Shown here piece after piece: positions 6,661 through 11,224 of a DNA stretch of 11,224 bases. The notes under the pieces were generated by a model. The model saw nothing but the letters and a program-made list of their open reading frames with translations. It was not told where the DNA came from and made no database searches. Each line of letters opens with the position of its first letter. The first letter of the stretch is position 1. A program made the translations under genes and the position numbers. Source of the stretch: Armatimonadota bacterium (lineage in GTDB: Bacteria > Armatimonadota > Armatimonadia > Armatimonadales > Armatimonadaceae); contig JACMIS010000254.1 of the NCBI GenBank assembly GCA_014381035.1, positions 1-11,224 of the forward strand, written 5' to 3'.

Positions 6661-7539
6661 ATGCCGGATACAACGCCCGCCCCGAAAGTCGGTACCCTGT
6701 TTCTGGTCGCTACGCCGATTGGAAACCTGGAAGATATTACGGCGCGGGCGTTGCGCATTCTACGCGAGGTGTCTCTCATTGCCGCCGAGGATACCCGTGT
6801 GACACGCAAGCTTCTGGCGCACTTCGATATTCATACCCCGCTCACCGCGTATCACGAACACAGCACCGATGCGAAGGAGAACGCACTATTGTCGCGTCTC
6901 TTGAGCGGCGACTCTGTCGCGCTGGTGTCGGACGCCGGGACCCCGGCGATTAGCGATCCGGGCGCGGAGTTGGTCGCCCTCGCGGTGCAAAACGCGGTTC
7001 GCGTCGAGCCGATCCCCGGTGCGTGCGCGGCTATCGCAGGAGTGATCGGGTCGGGGTTGCCGACGGGACGATGGGTGTTTGAAGGGTTCCTCCCACGCCC
7101 CAAGTCGGACCGGCGCGAGCGGCTTGCGCAGGTAGCCCACGAATCGCGGACGATGATCTTTTACGAAGGACCTCACCGACTCAAAGAAACTCTCTCCGAT
7201 TTAGAGAGAACATTCGGTTCCCATCGCAACGCTTGTGTTGCCCGTGAGGTGACGAAAAAGTTTGAGGAGTGGATTCGAGGGAGTCTGTCCGAGATTTCCG
7301 CGCACTTCGACACCAATGAACCTCGCGGGGAGTGTGTGATCGTCGTCGCCGGACGAAGTGAAGGCGAAACCGCCCCGAACGCTCCCGAAGCGGTTTCTCC
7401 CGACTCCCTCATTCGTGCGGCACTGGAACGTGGCTTAACTCCGAAAGACGCCGCCCGTGAAGTCGCGACCGCCACCGGAATGTCACGCAATGACGCATAT
7501 ACCCTGGTGCAATCCCTGCGAGACGCAGACCCCATTTAG
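6661..7539 (+). CDS. rsmI: 16S rRNA (cytidine1402-2'-O)-methyltransferase RsmI
   Basis: S-adenosylmethionine-dependent methyltransferase of the tetrapyrrole-methylase fold. RsmI methylates the 2'-O of C1402 in the decoding centre of 16S rRNA. All diagnostic stretches are present: LVATPIGNLEDIT (15-27), AAEDTRVTRKLL (41-52), VSDAGTPAISDPG (89-101), PIPGACA (118-124), YEGPHRL (168-174), AREVTKKFEE (194-203) and GECVIVVAG (223-231). The C-terminal part (about 247-287, PKDAAREVATATGMSRNDAY) is the small helical module typical of full-length RsmI. At 292 residues it is close to the E. coli length of about 286. ATG 6661 lies 2 bases after the parvulin stop, implying coupling. The TAG stop (7537-7539), followed by a second in-frame TAG, lies in the left arm of a 26-bp palindrome. 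Confidence 0.97.
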   Translation: MPDTTPAPKVGTLFLVATPIGNLEDITARALRILREVSLIAAEDTRVTRKLLAHFDIHTPLTAYHEHSTDAKENALLSRLLSGDSVALVSDAGTPAISDPGAELVALAVQNAVRVEPIPGACAAIAGVIGSGLPTGRWVFEGFLPRPKSDRRERLAQVAHESRTMIFYEGPHRLKETLSDLERTFGSHRNACVAREVTKKFEEWIRGSLSEISAHFDTNEPRGECVIVVAGRSEGETAPNAPEAVSPDSLIRAALERGLTPKDAAREVATATGMSRNDAYTLVQSLRDADPI

Positions 7540-7600
7540 TAGGTTTCTTTTTTGTCCTCCGCGTTGGTGCCGTCCGCGGAGGACAAAAAAGAAACCTACT
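7538..7600. repeat. Perfect 26-bp inverted repeat spanning both stop codons of convergent genes
   Basis: Positions 7538-7563 are the exact reverse complement of 7575-7600, around an 11-base loop (7564-7574). Each arm reads AGTAGGTTTC, a run of six T, then GTCCTCCGCG. The two TAG stops, of rsmI and of the minus-strand membrane-protein gene, occupy symmetrical places in the two arms. The order is T-run before the G+C-rich core on both strands, so after the hairpin each transcript reads A-run rather than U-run. It is therefore not a standard intrinsic terminator in either direction, although a very stable 3'-end hairpin that blocks exonucleases or assists termination is likely. Confidence 0.9.
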
Positions 7601-8315
7601 GCAAAGAATTGATTGCCCGAGCAGCGAGAAGCACGATTATAACCAATGAAATCGCCGATTGCGCCATCATCATCAACTTTGCCCAGCGAGAGAGCACAGC
7701 GGTATCGGTTGGCGAAAGAGCCGTGGACGTATTGAACGCCAGAAATAGGTAGTCCACAAAATGTGGATACCATTCGGAATACGAGGACGCCTTCCTCTTA
7801 TCCTCGTCCAACGTCATTTGTGGAAATAAAAACGCACCACAATCATGTCGCCCGCGTCGGTCGCGGGCATTCGGACCACCCGCGTCTATGCGCCAGTACC
7901 ACAACGCAAACACAACCACATTCGTCGTCCACAGGATGCCTGCGGACAGCAGCAGATCTGCCGGGGATTCCTTACGTGTTGGCAACGTAATCACCAAAAG
8001 TGCGACGGACCAAAGCAAAAACAGTGTCGTGACGGCGTTCGCCAGACTACCGAGAATAGTGTTCCATAGCGTATGCCCCTGATGATGCGCCAACTTTGCC
8101 AGTGCCATGAGAACGATCAATACCGTCAGTGGAATCCATTTCGGATAAGGCGCGAGGGAATGCGGTAGGGCGAATGTCAAAGCAGCGACGCAGAGAACGA
8201 TAATGATTACCGGTAGGCGCGACTCCACCTGCTTGCTGTGGAGAGCCGTTGCGGCATCGGAGAGCAAACTTCTCTCCGCATCGCGGTGGGATGAATCTAT
8301 ACGCAAAGGAAGCAT
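7596..8315 (-). CDS. Membrane protein of unknown function, possibly DUF1345-like (239 aa)
   Basis: After a polar N-terminus of about 33 residues, likely spans lie at about 34-50, 60-77, 86-111, 120-141 and 213-233. A further hydrophobic stretch at about 185-200 could be a span or re-entrant segment. Conserved-looking features are LWYWRIDAGGP (138-148), FLFPQM (162-167) and WYPHFVDYLFLAFNTSTALSPTDT from 182, followed by SRWAKLMMMAQS. The last pattern (a Phe/Tyr-rich helix, then Ser-Pro-Thr-Asp-Thr, then a final helix) recalls the C-terminal part of DUF1345 and two-helix pore proteins, but there is no K+-selectivity TVGYG, and I do not claim channel activity. The ATG at 8315 has no good ribosome site upstream. 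The TAG stop lies in the palindrome shared with rsmI. Confidence 0.78.
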   Translation of the reverse strand: MLPLRIDSSHRDAERSLLSDAATALHSKQVESRLPVIIIVLCVAALTFALPHSLAPYPKWIPLTVLIVLMALAKLAHHQGHTLWNTILGSLANAVTTLFLLWSVALLVITLPTRKESPADLLLSAGILWTTNVVVFALWYWRIDAGGPNARDRRGRHDCGAFLFPQMTLDEDKRKASSYSEWYPHFVDYLFLAFNTSTALSPTDTAVLSRWAKLMMMAQSAISLVIIVLLAARAINSLQ

Positions 8316-8536
8316 CGTTTACGATATAGATGGTACAGGACAATCCGACAGACCGCGATATATTCGGATAGGGCGGTGCCATTGATACTACGCAACATCC
8401 CCTTTCGCCGGAGGATTTTTTCACAGGACGCCGGGAATTTCTTCGGTTTGGATATTATGCGCTTCGCGTGTTGTTTGCGTTGCTCGGGTACCGGGAAAAA
8501 CTTTTTCAGAACCATTGAAACTTTCCACCAAAAATA

Positions 8537-8550
8537 GTTGTTTACACAAC
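8537..8550. promoter_or_regulatory. Operator-like inverted repeat upstream of the DoxX-WrbA pair
   Basis: GTTGT-TTAC-ACAAC is a perfect 5-bp inverted repeat with a 4-base spacer, 24 bases upstream of the DoxX-family start. Its size and position would suit a small winged-helix repressor such as MarR or HxlR, which often control quinone-stress genes. This is inference: the repeat is short enough to occur by chance, and no such regulator gene is in the window. Confidence 0.25.
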
Positions 8551-8574
8551 GAGTTTCATTGTACGGAGACACCA

Positions 8575-9033
8575 ATGATAAAGCGATTCTTTTACGGACC
8601 ATTTCTCGGCGGGCGGGCGGCGACCGGCTTGTTGGCGCTGCGTCTTCTCGCCGGGTTCGGACTGATAGCGCATGGCTTCCCCAAGATTCAGGCTCCATTC
8701 TCCTGGATGGGAGCTGACGCACCGGTCCCTGGATTTTTACAGTTTCTCGGCGCGTTCAGCGAGTTCTTCGGCGGGCTTGCATTGATTGTCGGCCTGTTGA
8801 CACCCCTTGCCGCACTCGGAATCATGGCGACGATGCTGTTCGCCGCGTTTGGTGCCCATGCCAAAGATCCCTTTATCGGCGGACCTCCGAGCAAAGAACC
8901 CGCGCTGTCTTATTTTGTGATCGCGTTGACCTTGTTCCTCACGGGACCAGGTACGCTATCACTGGATAATTTCGTGTTCGGCAATAAACGGGAAACTGTG
9001 TCGCCGGACAACGAAACCGTTCTGGCACGATAG
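8575..9033 (+). CDS. DoxX-family membrane protein (152 aa)
   Basis: A small four-span membrane protein. Spans lie at about residues 17-36, 55-74, 77-95 and 110-127, with LLALRLLAGFGLIAHGFPKI (19-38) and FLGAFSEFFGGLALIVGLLTPLAALG matching the DoxX pattern. DoxX proteins are associated with redox and thiol stress and respiratory quinone pools, but their exact biochemical role is mostly unsettled. The start at ATG 8575 is fixed by GGAG (8565-8568) six bases upstream; an in-frame TTG at 8515 would add 20 atypical residues and is not favoured. wrbA follows 40 bases after the stop on the same strand, so a two-gene redox operon is likely. The charged tail (GNKRETVSPDNETVLAR) is presumably cytosolic. 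Confidence 0.9.
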   Translation: MIKRFFYGPFLGGRAATGLLALRLLAGFGLIAHGFPKIQAPFSWMGADAPVPGFLQFLGAFSEFFGGLALIVGLLTPLAALGIMATMLFAAFGAHAKDPFIGGPPSKEPALSYFVIALTLFLTGPGTLSLDNFVFGNKRETVSPDNETVLAR

Positions 9034-9073
9034 CCCGAGCAAAACAAAAACAAGAAAGAATGAAGAATACACA

Positions 9074-9697
9074 ATGAGCGATACTCAATCACCGGTCAAC
9101 ATCCTGATTCCCTTTTACTCCCGAGATGGGCATACCGAAGCCCTCGCCAAAGCCATTGCCGAAGGTGCGCAGGCGGAAGGTGCCACGGTCAAACTGCGCC
9201 GCGCCCGCGAAATCGTTTCTCGCGAAATTATGGCAAAATCACCGGGTTGGATCGAAAATGCGGACCGGATGGATGCGTTGTACGAAGCCCCCACGCCTGA
9301 AGACGCGGAGTGGGCAGACGGTCTTATTTTCGGTACCCCGACACGATTCGGTAATATCTCCAGTGAACTCAAGTCGTATGTGGATAGTCTCGGTGGGCTC
9401 TGGTTTCAAGGCAAGTTGAACGGCAAGGCGGGTTCGGCTTTTGCCGCGACAGGCTCGCTGCATGGCGGAAATGAATCCACGCCGATCTCGATGTACAACT
9501 TCATGGTTCACCTGGGCTTGATCCTCGTACCGCTCGGCTATTCGGACCCGGCTATGTTTGAGGCAGGAACCCCGTATGGGGCGACTACTTATTCGCTCAA
9601 CGGCAATCGGGAAGTGTCCGAGCAGGAATTGGCGGTCGCACGGCATCAAGGCAAACGGGTGACACAGATCGCTCGTGTGCTCAAAACATTGCGATGA
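9074..9697 (+). CDS. wrbA: NAD(P)H:quinone oxidoreductase, WrbA type (207 aa)
   Basis: Flavodoxin-fold cytosolic enzyme that uses FMN and NAD(P)H to reduce quinones by two electrons, avoiding semiquinone radicals. Visible motifs are the FMN phosphate loop PFYSRDGHTEALA (13-25), the flavin-ring loop GTPTRFGNIS (87-96), SYVDSLGGLWFQGKLNGK (101-118, WrbA-specific), TGSLHGGNEST (126-136, where WrbA usually has TGTQHGGQE) and AGTPYGATT (164-172). Its length is normal for the family (about 200). The region before ATG 9074 is A-rich with AAGAAAG (about 17 bases upstream) and AAGAA (about 7 bases upstream) as weak ribosome sites. It forms a pair with the DoxX-family gene just upstream, consistent with a quinone/oxidative-stress role. 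Confidence 0.95.
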   Translation: MSDTQSPVNILIPFYSRDGHTEALAKAIAEGAQAEGATVKLRRAREIVSREIMAKSPGWIENADRMDALYEAPTPEDAEWADGLIFGTPTRFGNISSELKSYVDSLGGLWFQGKLNGKAGSAFAATGSLHGGNESTPISMYNFMVHLGLILVPLGYSDPAMFEAGTPYGATTYSLNGNREVSEQELAVARHQGKRVTQIARVLKTLR

Positions 9698-9702
9698 GCT
9701 TC

Positions 9703-9730
9703 GGGGGTTTTACCCACCGGTAAAAGCCCC
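9703..9730. terminator. Hairpin between convergent wrbA and queD
   Basis: GGGG-G-TTTTACC (9703-9714) pairs with GGTAAAA-G-CCCC (9719-9730) to give an 11-bp stem with one internal G·G mismatch and loop CACC. It starts 6 bases after the wrbA stop. There is no T tract directly after it on either strand, so its role as a terminator is uncertain; it may act as a 3'-end stabiliser. Confidence 0.45.
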
Positions 9731-9769
9731 AAACGCTTCTAACGGTGAGTGAAAAAACCGATTAGCCAG

Positions 9770-10123
9770 TTAGCCAGCATACGTGCAACCGGACGTACAG
9801 GTTTCGTGAACTACGATGCGGGAAAGAAGGGGGAGACCGGGCTTCAGGTTTTCCCAGATCCAGATGGCGAGGTTTTCGCTGGTCGGGTTTTCTAGCCCCG
9901 CGATGTCGTTCAGGTAGTAGTGATCCAGCCGGTCATAGATCGGCTGGAACGCTTTTTTCACGTCGGCGAAATCCATGATCCACCCGGTGTGCGGATTGAC
10001 GTCTCCGCGAACGTGAATTTCGACGCGGAATGAGTGGCCATGCAAGCGAGCGCATTTATGCCCTTCGGGAACGTTCGGGAGGCGGTGCGCCGCCTCGAAG
10101 GTAAATACTTTAAAAATTTCCAC
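9770..10123 (-). CDS. queD: 6-carboxy-5,6,7,8-tetrahydropterin synthase (QueD)
   Basis: Converts dihydroneopterin triphosphate to 6-carboxytetrahydropterin, the second step of preQ0/queuosine (7-deazapurine) synthesis. The zinc histidines are H13 (FEAAH), H28 and H30 (LHGH). The catalytic cysteine is C24 ([12 protein letters not shown], 21-32), and the partner Asp-His is D67-H68 (RLDHYYLND). [10 protein letters not shown] (77-86) and HETCTSGC (106-113), with E107 holding the pterin, complete the site. The sequence is strikingly close to E. coli QueD as I remember it, including the C-terminal ETCTxGCxY. The length of 117 aa is normal. The start codon is GTG at 10123, chosen because it aligns with family N-termini; no good Shine-Dalgarno is visible. 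It begins 8 bases after the AraC-type gene stop, so the two are probably co-transcribed. Other queuosine genes are not in the window. Confidence 0.95.
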   Translation of the reverse strand: MEIFKVFTFEAAHRLPNVPEGHKCARLHGHSFRVEIHVRGDVNPHTGWIMDFADVKKAFQPIYDRLDHYYLNDIAGLENPTSENLAIWIWENLKPGLPLLSRIVVHETCTSGCTYAG

Positions 10124-10131
10124 GTGCGAGA

Positions 10132-11118
10132 TTATATCGCGGCTTTCGTGCTTTGTAGCTTCTTCCAGTCGCTCGGCGAATTGCCGACAGCGGCGCGAAA
10201 TGCACGGGCAAAGTATGCCGGGTCGCCAAATCCCGATTCTTGCGCGATTTCCGTCATGGATAGATCGCCGGTTCGGAGCAGTGCTTTCGCTTTTTCTACC
10301 CGAAGGTAGCGCAGATAGTCACGCGGCGTTCGTCCCACGCTCTGCGCGAACACTTCGGTGAAGCGGTCCGGCGACAGAAAAACGGCGCGAGCGATCTCCT
10401 CGACCCGCACCGACTCCGCGAAACGTTCCTCCATGATACGAAGTGCCGTCGCTACGGTTGCCTCTTGCGTGTAAACATTCGCCGAGGAGTCCGCAAGACC
10501 CTCGCATTGCCGGACTGGCAGGGTGGGGGAGGCGGACACATAGGCGCGGGCAAGAAGGATCAGGAGACGGAAAAACAAGGCGCGTGAGAGGAGCGTTCCG
10601 GTGGCATCACCGCGTTCCCATTCGGCGCGGATTTCGTCTACCGAGGAAGCGATCTGAGCATGTGCGGATGGCGTAAGGTGCAACCATCGCCCGCCGAGCG
10701 TGGGGACTTTTTCCTTACGTATCGTCGGCTCTCCCACGAACAAGGCATGAAACCCCGGTGTCTCCGCGAGGGCGTCCAGTGTTTCCGAATCGAATAGGGC
10801 GGGAGAGAAATGGAACGTATCCGTTACCATGTCATGGCATTCTTCGAAGTGATGCGTCATTCCGGGAGCCATGGCGTATACATCACCCCGGGCGACTCCG
10901 AACGCGTATCCATCTATGACATGCGTGCCACGACCCCGTTGCACGATATAGAGCGAATAGAAATCATTGTGATGGTTGGCGCGGGACTCCTGTCCGCTAT
11001 TAATGGAATCTCTCCATATTAACAGGGGCAACCCACGCCCGGCTGCCGTGTGACGGCGACTATGGACGAGATTGGCGAAATCGTGATGCTGGGTGGGGGG
11101 ATGAGCAACGGCAGTCAT
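10132..11118 (-). CDS. AraC-family transcriptional regulator (328 aa from ATG; 342 from an upstream GTG)
   Basis: Residue numbers here count from the GTG at 11160. The N-terminal half is a cupin-type sensing domain (about 60-120: [20 protein letters not shown], then [16 protein letters not shown]), which in RhaS/AraC relatives binds a small molecule such as a sugar. The C-terminal DNA-binding domain (about 235-335) has two helix-turn-helix units: [19 protein letters not shown] (253-271) and [21 protein letters not shown] (302-322). The latter carries the family signature, ending in GNSPSDW (326-332) where the usual motif is GxSPxxY/W. The ligand is unknown. The start is uncertain: GTG 11160 lies inside a 13-bp hairpin, so I prefer ATG 11118, but neither has a clear ribosome site. 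queD follows 8 bases downstream, so the regulator may be co-transcribed with it without necessarily regulating it. Confidence 0.92.
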   Translation of the reverse strand: MTAVAHPPTQHHDFANLVHSRRHTAAGRGLPLLIWRDSINSGQESRANHHNDFYSLYIVQRGRGTHVIDGYAFGVARGDVYAMAPGMTHHFEECHDMVTDTFHFSPALFDSETLDALAETPGFHALFVGEPTIRKEKVPTLGGRWLHLTPSAHAQIASSVDEIRAEWERGDATGTLLSRALFFRLLILLARAYVSASPTLPVRQCEGLADSSANVYTQEATVATALRIMEERFAESVRVEEIARAVFLSPDRFTEVFAQSVGRTPRDYLRYLRVEKAKALLRTGDLSMTEIAQESGFGDPAYFARAFRAAVGNSPSDWKKLQSTKAAI

Positions 11119-11134
11119 TGGCGTTTCAAAAGGC

Positions 11135-11167
11135 GTGCCGCGTGAACCGTTTACGTTCACGCGGCAC
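11135..11167 (-). terminator. Hairpin between the edge gene and the AraC-type gene
   Basis: GTGCCGCGTGAAC (11135-11147) and GTTCACGCGGCAC (11155-11167) form a perfect 13-bp, G+C-rich inverted repeat with a 7-base loop. On the minus strand it begins 7 bases after the stop of the upstream edge gene and is followed by GCCTTTTG. This fits a weak intrinsic terminator or attenuator for that gene. It covers the possible GTG start of the AraC-type gene. Confidence 0.6.
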
Positions 11168-11174
11168 GGATTGT

Positions 11175-11224
11175 TCAGGCGAACGCTTGGCTCAGGTCCG
11201 CGATCAGGTCGTCGATGTGCTCCA
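11175..11224 (-). CDS. C-terminus of a probable Cys/Met-metabolism PLP-dependent enzyme (partial)
   Basis: Only the last 15 residues and the TGA stop (11177-11175) are inside the window: EHIDDLIADLSQAFA. This ending closely resembles the C-terminal helix of cystathionine gamma-synthase/lyase and O-acetylhomoserine sulfhydrylase proteins (typically '..SVGxEHIDDLIADLxQA'), which handle sulfur amino acids with pyridoxal phosphate. With so few residues the family is a reasoned guess and the exact enzyme cannot be named. It lies upstream of the AraC-type gene on the same strand. Confidence 0.6.
   Translation of the reverse strand, partial: EHIDDLIADLSQAFA

Noticed and set aside
8297..8514. Minus-strand frame of about 72 codons (from ATG 8514) upstream of the 239-aa membrane protein, very basic
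   Set aside because: No recognisable family, odd composition, it overlaps the membrane-protein start by 19 bases, and its ribosome site is poor. It could be a leader peptide but there is no support beyond being open.
8316..8574. Upstream region of the DoxX gene, including a GGAGGA at about 8410-8415 and TATTAT at about 8453
   Set aside because: GGAGGA has no start codon at usable distance, and TATTAT has no -35 at 16-18 bases. No gene or confident promoter could be assigned.
9762..9777. Tandem 8-bp repeat TTAGCCAG x2 at the queD stop, with a T run on the minus strand further on
   Set aside because: Only two short copies, and no hairpin precedes the T run, so neither a repeat family nor a terminator can be supported.

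Overview
The window is an ordinary-looking bacterial chromosomal segment of roughly 55-57% G+C by eye. It is densely packed, with 11 protein genes that are complete or nearly so, two genes cut by the window edges and two tRNA genes. I see no insertion sequence, phage gene, CRISPR array or plasmid function. The gene mix (a bacterial RIO-type kinase, a xylose-isomerase-like sugar isomerase/epimerase, a membrane-anchored parvulin with a TPR tail, RsmI, an AraC regulator, many membrane proteins of unknown family) suggests a diderm, free-living bacterium of a less-studied phylum. Armatimonadota is my best guess, but that is inference from gene style, not a marker-based placement.

Left part, 1-2060, minus strand: a 537-residue polytopic membrane protein of no recognised family is translationally coupled (ATGA overlap) to a membrane-anchored protein with a carboxypeptidase-regulatory-like beta-sandwich domain that runs off the left edge. 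A short non-coding stretch follows, then a small DUF1232/YkvA-type membrane protein on the plus strand (2290-2637). It converges on a RIO-family kinase on the minus strand (2719-3672), with a 12-bp hairpin terminator between them.

Middle, 3780-4200: a minus-strand tRNA operon, tRNA-Val(UAC) then tRNA-Asp(GUC), ends in a textbook intrinsic terminator. It is driven by a near-consensus sigma-70-type promoter. A second near-consensus promoter fires the other way into a three-gene operon (4200-7539): sugar isomerase/epimerase, parvulin-TPR protein and rsmI, spaced 5 and 2 bases apart. This operon meets a minus-strand membrane protein (7596-8315) at a perfect 26-bp inverted repeat that contains both stop codons.

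Right part: DoxX-family membrane protein and WrbA quinone oxidoreductase (8575-9697) form a likely redox/stress pair on the plus strand. They converge on queD (queuosine/deazapurine biosynthesis), which lies 8 bases downstream of an AraC-family regulator on the minus strand. At the right edge is the last 15 residues of a minus-strand gene whose C-terminus resembles Cys/Met-metabolism PLP enzymes, separated from the araC-type gene by a 13-bp hairpin.

I found no convincing novel defence or mobile system. The items most worth a second look are the stop-codon-containing palindrome at 7538-7600, the unknown coupled membrane pair at the left edge, the parvulin-TPR architecture, and the hairpin that collides with the possible GTG start of the AraC gene.
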